Source: Neoceratodus forsteri
Taxonomy: Eukaryota; Chordata; Ceratodontiformes; Ceratodontidae
Direction: 5' to 3'
DNA length: 64,000 bases
NCBI GenBank assembly: GCA_016271365.2
Contig: CM057456.1
Span: 1,395,639,501 to 1,395,703,500, forward strand
Shown here: positions 53,501 to 64,000 of the stretch, piece after piece
How positions within the stretch are numbered: the first letter of the stretch is position 1
How the letters are laid out: every line of letters starts with the position of its first letter
Notes under the pieces: model-generated
Seen by the model: the letters and a program-made list of their open reading frames with translations, nothing else
What the model was told of the DNA's origin: nothing
Databases searched by the model: none
Made by a program: the position numbers and the translations under genes

Positions 53501-53680
53501 TCTGAAATGTTTTTTAATTACTCTTTGTGTTCAAGCAATTATGTAAAACTGTGTTATTCTGTATGATTGTATTCTGTAAGTATGTTGACTCTGTATGTCC
53601 TCTCTGTGACGAGGTACATTTGTAAACGAGCCTCTGACTCAAAGGTTGTAAATCCGATTTATACAATAAATAAATAACTG
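53500..53680 (+). mobile_element. LINE 3' tail with (AATA)n
   Basis: Ends 'catttgtaaacgagcctctg..tcaaaggttgtaaatccg' then ataaataaata. Same design as 46110-46190 and, inverted, 30502-30595. Confidence 0.65.
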
Positions 53681-53689
53681 GGCACCTGT

Positions 53690-55210
53690 CGGTGAACTGC
53701 AGCCTGAGTGTGATGTCCCTATAGCAGTGAGGCGGCCTGCAGCACTAACTGACCAGTCGCTGTGGTGCCAAAGATGTGCAAAATGTGTAGAACCCTAAAA
53801 GCTAAATAGCATAGTGGAAGAACGTATAAGCGTGTAGAATATAACCGGCTCTGACCCAAGGTACTGTATAACATCACCCACTGACTGGTGTGTGAAAAAA
53901 GAAAAGGAGGAATTGTGTGGCTCCTGCAGTGAGAGGAGGGAACAGCCTTTACTAAAGGACCCTATGGTCCTGATTCATGTCTGGAATCTGGATTGTACCC
54001 ATTTGTTTAGTGCTAACAAGCCCTAGAGAGTGTTTTGGAATTACATTATTGCTTTTGTCTGCTGATTTCGTAAGTAAAACGTGACTACTGCTTAAACCAA
54101 GTGTAATTTTGAGGGTGTACGGGGCGCTTTGATTAAATAAAACTTTGTACTCTGCCCAGTTGAATGGCAGTGACATTTGGGGCTCTGCTTCCTCCTTCAT
54201 CAGATTCATACATGGATGGCCTTAGGTGTACAGTAGCTATAACCATCTGTTCCACTGAAGAGCAAAAAGCAGAGTATACGCTAAAACTCAAAAATGTAGT
54301 AGTTTTTACAGCTGCAGTGGGCGTAGCCCTACAGATGTCTTGCAATCCCTTTAGAGAATCGGGAGCCCACTGAATACCGAATAGACTTTCTATATAGTGG
54401 AGGTGAATGGCAATCACTGCGCGTTCACCGCACTATTTTGCCCGTCGGTATCAGCAGAGCACAGCACTGTCTGCTGTGTTTTAAGATGGCGGTGCAAAGT
54501 TTTCCATGCATAGGCGACTACTCATGCATGCGCAGGAACTTCGGTGACACGGCGGCACAGTCCACCATATCCAGTATGGCTACTGGAGCCCAGTGTACAT
54601 GCGTAAGTCATTGCGAATGCGCAGAGAAGTCTGGTGGCCATCTTGGATACAGTGGACTGTGCTGCCATGTTGCTGAAGTTGCTGCGCATGTGCGAGTCAT
54701 CGTACATGCACAGTAAACTCTGCGCCACCATCTTGAACACGGTTACATAGTCCTCTGCGTTCCGCCAGACCTTGGCTACAGCCGTAGGGGCTCTTGCTTG
54801 ATTCTGTTTGGTTAGTTGCTACTGAAATTTAGAGACACACACACACACACACATATAGCAGCCATCGGCATCATATTTCTTCGATTTGGAATCGAGAAAA
54901 AGTAGCCAAATCCAGAAATGAATAGCAAAATGCGATTTGGTGAGTAGCAGTTTAAACACTGGGTAAGTAGTTAGAGGATTAAAGAAGGCTGGCAGTAGTG
55001 CACGGGGGAAGCTGCAAAGCCCTGAAGTGGCAGAGTGCAAGGATCACGTCAGGTCAAAGGAGTGCCTCACCACTCCAATAAATAAAAAAAGAATAAAAAA
55101 AAAAAAAAAGGCTTTCCTATTAAGCTGTGCTAGCTGAATAAATGATGTAAATGAAAGTATTTCACACATGGATACTTGTTCTCTAGTTTATGTCAAAGGA
55201 CATTTCCCAT
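53690..55210. other. No gene recognised; (AC)n at 54835-54853
   Basis: At 54480-54740 the sequence is CpG-richer and contains several partly inverse phrases (gcatgcgcagg, gcgaatgcgcagag, gcgcatgtgcgag, catgcacag and atggcggtgc versus gccaccatctt), probably a decayed DNA transposon. No protein recognised. Confidence 0.4.
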
Positions 55211-55214
55211 AACA

Positions 55215-56292
55215 AGACTGATACAACAGGACACAGAAGGTAATTGTAAATGGAGTCCACTCTGAAGAAAGAGGGGTTACTAGTGGGGTACCGCAGGGTT
55301 CAGTATTGGGTCCAGTCCTTTTTAATGTCTTCATAAGTGACATTGCAGAGGGACTGGAAGGAAAAGTATGCCTCTTTGCAGATGACATAAAGATCTGCAA
55401 CAGGGTTGATGCACAAGGAGGTGTGGAAAGGATGAGAAGGGACTTGTCAAGGTTGGAGGAATGGTCAGAAGTATGGCAGCTAGGATTCAATGCAAAAAAG
55501 TGCAACATAATGCACCTGGGAAACAAGAACCCAGGGGAAGAATACACAATGGGGGAGGTAGTAACAACAACAAAAAGGAAAGGACATGGGGGTAATCATA
55601 TCAGATGACCTTAAGGTTAGCAAGCAATGTGAGAAGGCAGTAGGGAGGGCTGGGGGTATATTGGGATGCGTAGGGAGAGGCATCAGCAGCAGAAAACAGG
55701 AAGTTGTTATTCCTCTGTACAGACAGTTGGTGAGACCCCATCTGGAGTACTGTGTCCAGTTCTGGAGACCCCATCTCCGCAAGGACATAGACAGGATGGA
55801 GGCAGTTCAGAGGAGGGCAACTAAAATGGTGCAGGGTCTGCAAGAGAAGCCGTATGAGGAGAGACTAAAGGAGCATAATATGTATACCCTTGAGGAAAGA
55901 AGAAAGAGGGGAGACATGATAGAAACTTTTAAGTACCTCAGTGGAATCCAAGAGGGTAGCATCTTTCAGAAAAAAGATGTGCAAAAACAAGGGGACACAA
56001 TTTAAAGATAGAGAGGGGCGGTTCAGGGGCAATGTGAGGAAGTATTATTTCACAGAGAGGGTAGTGGATGCATGGAACAGCCTTCCTGAGGAGGTTGTGT
56101 GGTCTAAAACTGTGGGAAAATTCAAGAATGCATGGGACAGACATAAGGCAATTCTTGTGGGGGGTAGGAAGAAATAGTCTGTTGGTTAACTAGGATCTCC
56201 GGCCTATCCTGTAGGAAGGGAAATGGGCAGACTAGATGGGCCAAGCGGTCCTTATCTGCCGTCAAAGTCTGTGTTTCTATATGTTTCTATGA
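55215..56292 (+). mobile_element. CR1 LINE, 5'-truncated, RT palm to 3' tail
   Basis: Begins within the RT (VVNGVHSEE region). 55306-55608 holds GPVLFNVFISDIAEGLEGKV and the LFADDIKICNRVD box. After a frameshift near 55590, 55586-56005 holds GVIISDDLKVSKQCEKAVGR, LVRPHLEYCVQFWRPHLRKD and MVQGLQEKPYEERLKEHNMY. A further shift leads to 55941-56177 with YYFTERVVDAWNSLPEEVV. The 3' part contains 'gggcagactagatgggccaa' and ends in 'tttctatatgtttctatg' at about 56276-56292. Close relative of the copy at 27.2-30.3 kb. Confidence 0.95.
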
Positions 56293-56371
56293 TACCGATA
56301 GAATTCCTGAAATTGTGAGCCAGAATTGTACGAAAGCCATTTGGATAATAGATTTACAAACGCACGCATTT

Positions 56372-57315
56372 TCATACTAACATACTAAAATGCCAGCAGA
56401 ATAGGCCTAACGGTCTTTCGTGTCTGCTCGTTTGGTCAGCCCCCACCCTGGGTGCTGACCTTGCTGTCCCCCTCGCCTTCTCTGGCTTCTCCCTTCCCAG
56501 TTCCGGATATTCTTGCTGCATTGGATTTTGCTTCCTGAACCCTTCCCCTGTACCTGTCCCACCCCCTCTTGAACCCTCCACTGTCTCTGCCTCCACCAGC
56601 CCCCTAGGTAGTGCATTCCATGGCTCCACCCTCTCAGTGAAGTAGCACCTCCTCCTTTCTCCCCTGAATCTTCCCCCCTCCAGCTTCCACCCATGCCCTC
56701 TAGTGGCCCCTTCCTCCTTCCTTCGAAGCACCCTGACTGTTCCTCCCCTATTTACCCTCTTCATGTACCTGAAGACCTCTATCATGTCCCCTCGGTCCCT
56801 TCTCTCTTCCAATGTGTACATATTTAGCTCTTCGAGCCTCTCCTCATAGGTCCTGTCCCCCAAGCCCCAAATCATTTTGGTTGCCCTCCTCTGGACCCTC
56901 TCCAGGAGGTTAATGTCCCTCCTTAAGTGTGGCCTCCAAAACTGCACGCAGTACTCAAGGTGCGGCCTCACCAAGCAGTTATACAGAGGGAGTATCACTT
57001 CCCTCCTTCTGGAGGTGATCCCCCTAGTGATGCATCCCAGCATCCTGTTGGCCTTGGCTGCTGCCCTCCTACAAGTCTCAGAGTTGTTCATCTTGACATC
57101 CACCACCACCCCCAGGTCCCTCTCAGCCATTGAGACTTGTAGTATTTCCCCAGGGTGTACACTTGGCCTGGGTTTCTGGCCCCCAGGTGGAGTACCTTGC
57201 ATTTCCCTGCATTGAACCTCAGCTTCCACTTTCTAGACCATCTTTCCAGAGCCTCCAGGTCCCCCTGCAGGGCCACCCTCCCCTCCTCCCCACCCTCCCC
57301 CTCCCGTACAAAATC
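56372..57315 (-). mobile_element. CR1 LINE of a different subfamily, antisense
   Basis: The minus-strand frame 57229-56372 is open across most of the C-terminal domain: VSMAERDLGVVVDVKMNNSE, MLGCITRGITSRRREVILPL, LVRPHLEYCVQFWRPHLRRD, MYTLEERRDRGDMIEVFRYM and YFTERVEPWNALPRGLVEAE. Upstream RT remnants (57510-57229) include LQGDLEALERWSRKWKLRFN. Its proteins differ clearly from the other CR1 copies and its reading frame is longer, so it may be younger. The tail on the plus strand lies near 56380-56440. Confidence 0.93.
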
Positions 57316-57419
57316 GGTGGTCTGTGGTATGAGATGCAACCGTCTGATTAGCAGATTGATGTGGTTTAGAACACTTTGGATTTGGTCAGTCCACTGAAGC
57401 ATCTGCAGGGTTGCTACCC

Positions 57420-58492
57420 ATGATACCCAGGAGGAGAAAGTCCATTGGGAATGGCGGGGGGGGGACGACGTTGTGGTTTTGTGGCATGCATCCCTGTACA
57501 TTGCACACACAACCTATTCACAGCCTGGTGCATCTCGGGGTTGGGGGGAGGAGAACACAGGAAAATATCCCCCGACTTGGCTGGACAATGCTGGCATATT
57601 GGGCTCTGCAAGCTGTGTGTCGGTACAGCATGAGGAGCCCCCAGCCACTGAATTCATCACAGACTGGGCATTTGTTCCCCTGGGGCTGGTAAAGGGATTT
57701 CCTGGGGTCTGCATCAGTGGCAGACCTGGATGTAGCCTGGCTAATACAAGGTGGTCCTGGGCAGGGAGAAAAAAAAAAAGTAAAAATAAAAATGTTTTAT
57801 ATTGAATTGTTTTAAAAAGTGTTCAGTGATATTGCTGTTTACTGTATGACATTAGAGGAAAATCAAGAGGAGTTAGTAGGGAGAATGGGCAAGAAACTTT
57901 CTAAGCAAAGGGTAATGTTGTCAGTGAGTGCTCCACTCTCGGTGCCTGTGTTTGTTTATTCAAACGAACTTCGCCCTGTTGCCAAGTTTACCTTCAGCTG
58001 TCCAATATAGGCATTCATTACTTATGTAAATAGCTGACTGTTCCGCACACACTTTGTATTCCAGTGTTGGTACTTTCCACATAAAGCCTGATTTCGGTAC
58101 AACATCTAGTGCTGGATTTGCCAATCCTTTGCTCCAGTATAGCTTTATGTGCCACTTTTCTGGATGAGGAGGAAACTGAGCCAGTACTAAACACCTCCAT
58201 ACAAAAAGAACTCTTTCCTTTTTTTAATATCAAAAACAATAAAGAAGTACATTAAAACTGACAGTCATACCTGCTCTCTCGTGTGCCCTGCCATGTCACT
58301 CTTGGAAAGAGAGGGAACAGGAAGTTTTGGGGACATCAAGGGAGCTTGCTATCGAGGGAGCTGGAACAGGAGCTTTCTGTTACACACAGTTCCCCATCCA
58401 GATGACGTTTTGCTTTATGGCATATGTCGGAACAATGGCTGTGATGCAATAAATCCACTCCAGTGATGTGTGATTGTGGTTAATAATCATAC

Positions 58493-58536
<44 letters not shown>

Positions 58537-59880
58537 GTGTTTAGAGGCATGAGGCCTTTCAACACCGTTGAGAGGTGTATGATTATTGACCCATAATCTC
58601 ACACCCTGTTGTGCATTATTACATACATATACCACACCCTGGAATGTATTATTGCAATTATAAAATGGTCCAAAAGTGTTAGAAAAGGGCTGATCATGGT
58701 AATCGGTTTTGAACCCTGATGATATACTGAGATACTATCACAGGTCAACAACTGCTTCAGTCAATCAGCTTCTAGGGTTTCTCCAATCCATTAAGTTACT
58801 ATGGGGGAAAAGAATGGTTAAAATACTGTTGACATTCAGGAGCAGCCTGGTCATAACTAAAACACTGCAAAGATATTAGGTCATTCAAAAAGCCAGACAG
58901 AATAAATATATATATTTTTTTATTTAAACCGGATATGGCAAAAATCACATTAGAATTTCTGTCTACACATTTCAAAGAAAACCTACTGAGCTGTTACTGC
59001 ACAAAAACATTAAACAGATGGTCAGTGGCCAAGAACTCCCCCGCCTCGTCTGTCTTCAGCTCCGTTTATATGTAAACATAGGAGTATGTGGGAATTTCCA
59101 GCCAAACTTGTAGTCCCAGCTTTGATGACAGGTTATGCTTCATATGATGGCGGCTTTTTGTTTTCACTGAGATGCTGTTCATTGGTTGGAATTCCTCTGT
59201 TTTCAACTAGCAGAATCAGTATGGAAGTGGTAGATAGAATGGTTCCAGAAAGATTACGGGATTTGAAGTCTGATTAGTTGCTGCTGTGCCCCCACTCATG
59301 TGTTGAGTGGAAATGTGTTTATGCAAATGTATCTAAATAAAGGATGAAAACAAACCAACCTGGATGACTGTGTCAGTGAGTCAGAACTGAATTTTCCTAG
59401 AAAATTGTAGAATGTTCTGGAATGAGCCAGATTTAATTTATTTATACTGGTCAACCTCTTATTATAAAACTGGACCTGGGGGAATGCTGCCTCCAGATTT
59501 GATAGGACCAGTGTGAATTACCACGTGGGTGGCATGTGTCCTGCAATTGCGAGATGCAGGGGTGCATGCAAAGAAAAGAAAGCAATTTTTTTCTAGTTTT
59601 CAAAATAAAAAATCCAGCGAAGTAACCTTATTGGGTTCTATAATAGCGGGAAGGTGACTCCGGCAGGGGTGGTGGGATGCAAACCTTCACCTTCGTCTTG
59701 CATTTTAGTGCTGGGGATTATGTTACAGTAGCCCCCGCATCATGTCTACTGCTTAATTGTCTTCTGATACTTTCCCTGGAGCATAGGAAGATTTGGGGTT
59801 ATTAGATAGCAATGAGGATTTTATTCCACTTGATTAGACCCTTTAGAGACACATGTTCATAACAAAAATCATACCGCTGT
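57420..59880. other. No gene recognised; (CT)n at 58496-58533
   Basis: The CT run is uninterrupted. AT-rich sequence around 58900-59000. Short open frames only. Confidence 0.45.
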
Positions 59881-59882
59881 TA

Positions 59883-61517
59883 TTTGTGTAACCCACCCCC
59901 ACTGGCCCGTCCTTGTTCAACTAGCAGGGCTGCTCCTCTCACACATGGCACCAATGAGAGGGATGGGGGTTGTCACTACAGTTCTGTTTACCAATACATC
60001 TACTTCGGAGCCTGCCATCCTCAGACAGGTAAACCAAGTGTGGCAACTACCTGGCTTACACCTGGGGGGACCATTTACCATGGCCATCAACCTTAGTCCC
60101 TGGGGAAAACGTTTGCTCTCAATTATGCTAGATTTGTACTTCTGGTCAGGGGCACCCAAGTAAATCCAGACACAGTGGAAGCAATAACAGTACTGTCCAA
60201 CCCAGGTTGGGATTCTAGAGTGTGACTTTTATTCACAAACACAGAGAATAATCACAAAGCGAAGATGGACCGCACAGGGCTACTCCCACTGGTAATGCAG
60301 ATTACTGAGGTACAGAGAACACACACAGTAAACCCTTAGGTTCTGAAAATGGAAACAGTGAACACTTTGTGGTTCTGAATGGAGATTGGCACACACGGCC
60401 AGAACTGGTACATTTCCCTTGACTAGGCACCCTAGGCCAGTACTAGAAGACTTTCCCATACGTAATGAGGAATTACTGGTGTCACCTTCGACCACCAAAG
60501 AGCACATACAGGTTCACAGAAAATCCAAACCCACATCTGGGTAAACTGTTTTTTTCAGGCACTGGCCAAATGCACTGAAAGAAAACACAGGTGCCCCAAA
60601 CTGAACCTGGAGAGGTAAATATGGTTACTCCAGATGGGGGTTCTCCCACTGTTTGCTTCCAAATTTATACTCGACCATTCATCTGGTTAATAGCACCCTC
60701 ACAGAAAACTCATAGATGCTATCTCAAAATGTCTTTCACATTTCACATACTACATTGCACACCTCTGAGGTGTCACAAAGTTAAAAGTTCTGTAATTGGC
60801 AATGCCTCTTCACTAGACCCCAACTTTAGCAGGCACTTTTAAATCAGACATGAACTAAAAATTCCGTACTTGACAAGTCTCTCTCTGGACCCCGTAGTTG
60901 GCAGACACTTTTAAACAGAAAACAGTCTTGGTGACAGAATCCCTTTGTCAGAGAAAAACTCACCATAGGAATGCAGGTGCCCCAGGGCTTTTTCCACACA
61001 ACCGTCTTGGGTACTTACAGAGCAGTTGAATCTCAGGCAGCTTCAACACAGTCCAGGCATGGGCGAAGGGATTGCTCCTGAATCCTGGAATCCCCCCAAC
61101 CCTCCGGGGATGAAGCACTGGAAAACCCTCTTGGAACAGTTTCCACCACTTCACTCTCTTGTCTTCTATGTTCTTCTTCTAGGGTGAGAACAAACTACCC
61201 ATACCACAGAGGTAGCTCTCTGTTGGAGCTAAAAACTGAGGAACTGCCTAGCTACAGCCTCCTCCTGGCACTCCACTCTACAGACTACTGCACTCTAACT
61301 CAACATTCTATCTCACTCTCCCCAGCTAGCATTCCAATGTGGCTTATGCTGTTGTGCCAATTTTAAAGTGACATCACTCCAGCTCAGCTGAGACTGAAAA
61401 ACAGAGTGGGACACTGTGAAATCCATTTAACTGGCATTTCACTAGCTGCCTCTCCCTGCCTGCCACTGCTTCTAAGTGGGATTCTAGTAACCCCTGGGAA
61501 CAAGGGGGCTACATTTG
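59883..61517 (-). mobile_element. Candidate solo LTR, 1627 bp, with 4 bp target duplication
   Basis: A TG..CA-bounded unit: it starts TGTAACCC at 59887 and ends GGGGGCTACA at 61513, which are imperfect complements of each other. Flanking tttg occurs at 59883-59886 and 61514-61517. Read on the minus strand, an AATAAA (near 60226) lies about 340 bases from the minus-strand 3' end, as expected for a polyadenylation signal in an LTR. No internal coding region. The short duplication could arise by chance, and the length is large, so the call is tentative. Confidence 0.5.
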
Positions 61518-61749
61518 TTTTTATTCTATATGAGCCAGAAGTCAGAAAAAGTTTAACAAGTGCCTTTAATTAAACAAACAATAAAAAGTGTCTTTCTATC
61601 GACATAGTGCAAGGGTCAGATAATCAGAGTATGCGGAGCAGTAACAGGCTTAGACTGCGCTAACTGTGCCTTGTGCACTGAACATGCAGAATGCTTAGTG
61701 CTATATTTAAAAGAACCATGAGCGTGGCGCTAAATGACTACCAGATGCA

Positions 61750-62325
61750 CATAGAAACGTGGAATTTGTCATCAGAAAAGGACCGTTAGGCCCATCTAGT
61801 CTGCTGTATTTTTCCTTATTGCTGCACCCTGGACACTGTTTGGGTGCTGCTGTCCTTCCCTCATCCCTTTCCTCTACTTACTTTGCCCATGTGCCTCTCC
61901 AATGCATGCTTGAAGCTCTCCAGTCTCTTCCCACCCACCCACCACCTCTTTTGGCAGGTTGTTCCAGGTATCCACCACCCTTTCTATGAAGAGGTTTTTC
62001 CTCACATTCCTCTTAAATGCTCCGCCCCCCCCAGGTTTATTGTATGCCATGTTCTGGTGCTCCTACTCTGAAACGACTCACCTTCTTGCACCTTGTTCAC
62101 CCCCAGGAGGTACTTCAAGGTTTTACTCATGTCTTCTTTTACTTTCCTCTCGTCTAGGGAGTACATGTTTAGCTCCCCTACAGCCTCTCCTTATATGGTT
62201 TCTCATGCAACCCCCACACCGTTTTGTTAGCCCTCTTCTGGACCGCTTCCACCTTATCGATTTGCTTGCAGACATACAGCCTCCAGAACTGGACACAGAT
62301 GAATCCAGGGTGCCTGCATGAATAC
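61750..62325 (-). mobile_element. CR1-like 3' fragment, antisense
   Basis: The plus-strand start 'gaaacgtggaatttgtcatc' and 'ggcccatctagtctgctg' are the inverse of a CR1-type tail. The C-terminal domain is recognisable in broken frames (on the minus strand: an R-N-V-R-K-N-L-F-I-E-R-V-V-D-T-W stretch). Diverged from the main CR1 copies. Confidence 0.75.
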
Positions 62326-62329
62326 AGCA

Positions 62330-63040
62330 TGCATTGTTAATATTCAAATGGGTTTGAAAGTGCAAACTGGTTGCTTACGCAGTGCTGTTTAACCCATTCA
62401 GAAGCCTAGTTTTACAAAGGCACACACCACCCCCCAGCAGGCGTCTGTGATATCATTAGTGGTAACAACAAATAAACAACAACGCTAGGTTCCCACATTC
62501 CATTCCGATCCCGTGCCTGTTGGAAATAAAGACCATTTCTCTGTTAACCTAGTGGACTTCCTCCCACCCTGATCAGGGGAAGCTGTAGACCAAAAGAACT
62601 GGGGGGGGAGGTGCTTCCTTAAAGAGCTAGTGTACTGCATGGAATGAATAGGAACCTTCAGAAGTAGTCTGCTGTCATGTCTTCACAAATATGAAGTTTT
62701 TTTTTTTCTGCTTTATTCTTCCCTCTACATCATCAGCATTGTGACATTACTGACTATGACGTCACTGGTAACCAACAAGAGCCAGTCTCCTGCTGCTTGA
62801 CTGGTAGCTTGTGACACATGTAACCATTCAGACAGCAGGGCTTGTGATGCAACAGTGAGCGAGGTCACATGCTGATGAGGTAGTGGGAGGACTTGCTTAA
62901 TAAAAAAAAAAAAAAAAAGTCATTGGTCAAAAACAGTGGGTTAAATAAATGAAAACAAAATTGAATTTTAAGGGGGCTTTAGTTCCCCCAAACCAACCTC
63001 TGGAGCCCCACCCCAGCCCATGAAACTAAGAAATAAACAT
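62330..63040. other. No gene recognised; A run at 62901-62917
   Basis: Contains 'catgtcttcacaaatatgaag' and a T run at 62699-62709. No coding or repeat boundary supported. Confidence 0.4.
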
Positions 63041-63042
63041 CA

Positions 63043-63860
63043 GGTGGGCGTGGCTAGCTGCTGAGCTGATCGCAGCAAACTTGCAGAAATGCTGCCACAT
63101 CTTGCCTTTTTTGTTACAAAGTATATTTTTGCCCTTGGAAGTCACTTAAAACTTGTACGGATTGTCAGACTAACAACAAACAGAGCAATACCATATTCTG
63201 ACATATCTTACAAGTTGTGAGCAGTATGGTCTGGGAAAGCAAATCAGCATCTGGAGAAGAGGGGACCAAACTGAAGAAGCCCCATCAGGGCACTAGCAAA
63301 GGCATAGTAGCTGTGGCTGGTGAGTCGTATCTGACCCAACCCTCAAATCTGACTTTACGTAACGTCATCCAGAGCACAGACTCTAAATTAGAGGATTATG
63401 CCTCTTAAAGTGCAAGTGCTGGCCATGTAGGTGAGAACCCTTGATGAGAAAGCAAAAGGAGCAGCAGAGACCACTAGCAAGGCCTTTATCTCAGTGGACC
63501 TGACAAAGAAGAACTCTCTCCTCCATAAAAGACTTAAAAACTTGGAGAATGGGGTGCATGCATTTGATGTCTGTGTCTTGAGACTGGCTGAAGAGGTGAA
63601 GGGTAAATCTCTGAGAGAGTCTGTGTGGCGGTGGCTGTCCAGACTTTTGCACTGTGAGGAGGATTTTTTTTTCATGGAGGTTTTTATCTTTCTTAGTCAG
63701 ACTGGGCGGCTGTCGGCCTCAACCCCGGGTGCTGTCAACCATCCCTTGCCTCTCCTCTTCGGTCTGGGGCTGGTTTCCTCCACAGCAGGGCCATGGGGGA
63801 GAGCTGTCCTCTTCTCCCCCTTCTCTGTAGACTCATGTCCAGAATTGCCCACTTAGACCA
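63043..63860 (+). mobile_element. Possible L1/Tx1-like LINE 5' end with ORF1 fragment
   Basis: The phrase gtgggcgtggctagctgctg and 'gatcgcagcaaacttgcag' resembles the GC-rich 5' starts of L1-like elements. Frames at 63217-63408 and 63431-63856 encode a polar, possibly coiled-coil protein (STDSKLEDY, then DEKAKGAAETTSKAFISVDL and LLHKRLKNLENGVHAFDVCV), with spacing similar to L1 ORF1 coiled-coil plus start of the RNA-binding part. Stop codons at 63406-63408 and a frame change show decay. RT, if present, would lie beyond the window. The assignment is weak. Confidence 0.35.
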
Positions 63861-64000
63861 GAGAAGGTAGGATGGGTTGAGGTGCCTTGAGTGGAACTTC
63901 AAGGAGCCCTTGACCACCATTTTACTCCTCAGTTTTCACCCAGGTCCTGGTGTTGCAGAAATGTGGAGGATGTATGTGCACCACAATCACAGCCCCTTAC

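Noticed and set aside
1..64000. CRISPR array, bacterial operons, rRNA or tRNA genes
   Set aside because: Tandem repeats here lack the repeat-spacer layout, and nothing matches RNA gene structure; the DNA is eukaryotic.

Overview
The window is vertebrate nuclear DNA, intron- and repeat-rich, and most plausibly amphibian. It has no dense gene layout and no operons. Nearly all recognisable coding sequence belongs to decayed transposable elements: CR1 and L2-like LINEs, a Ty3/Gypsy LTR retrotransposon, a DIRS tyrosine-recombinase retrotransposon, and hAT DNA transposons. DIRS together with many CR1 copies and Gypsy suggests an amphibian; a caecilian is my best guess, but the sequence alone cannot prove it.

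Layout. 1-2.4 kb: an L2-like LINE inserted at the (GATT)n tail of an older LINE and itself split by a 580 bp poly-A retroposon with a 13 bp target duplication. About 5.4-17.5 kb: a degraded Gypsy element (gag, protease, RT, RNase H, integrase), cut inside its integrase C-terminal motif by a complete 5.85 kb DIRS element at 10.27-16.11 kb. The DIRS inverted termini and internal complementary region are almost perfectly preserved. 17.5-18.3 kb: an antisense CR1 3' end. 18.4-19.1 kb: a ~120 bp tandem array. 19.4 kb: a hammerhead-ribozyme-like motif. 20.7 and 22.0 kb: two long foldback repeats. 22.7-23.9 kb: a possible two-exon host gene tail of unknown identity.

27.2-30.3 kb: the longest CR1 copy. 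33.6-36.75 kb: an antisense hAT transposase pseudogene, interrupted by a 292 bp MITE with 8 bp target duplication. 37.3-39.9 kb: nested CR1 fragments. 39.9-41.5 kb and 43.7-44.9 kb: minisatellite-like and foldback tandem arrays. 44.9-46.2 kb: an antisense CR1 and LINE tails. 48.3-48.95 kb: a CpG-rich block with CRE and CCAAT motifs between two splice-donor-bearing candidate first exons on opposite strands, the best candidate for a host promoter. 50.1-51.6 kb: a non-autonomous hAT element with a perfect 8 bp target duplication. 55.2-57.4 kb: two CR1 copies of different subfamilies in opposite orientation. 59.9-61.5 kb: a possible solo LTR. 63.05 kb to the end: a possible L1/Tx1-like 5' end and ORF1 fragment.

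The elements mostly do not act together. The informative part is their stratigraphy: DIRS in Gypsy, MITE in hAT, CR1 in CR1, retroposon in LINE. It gives relative insertion ages. No tRNA or rRNA gene, CRISPR array or complete host gene was recognised.
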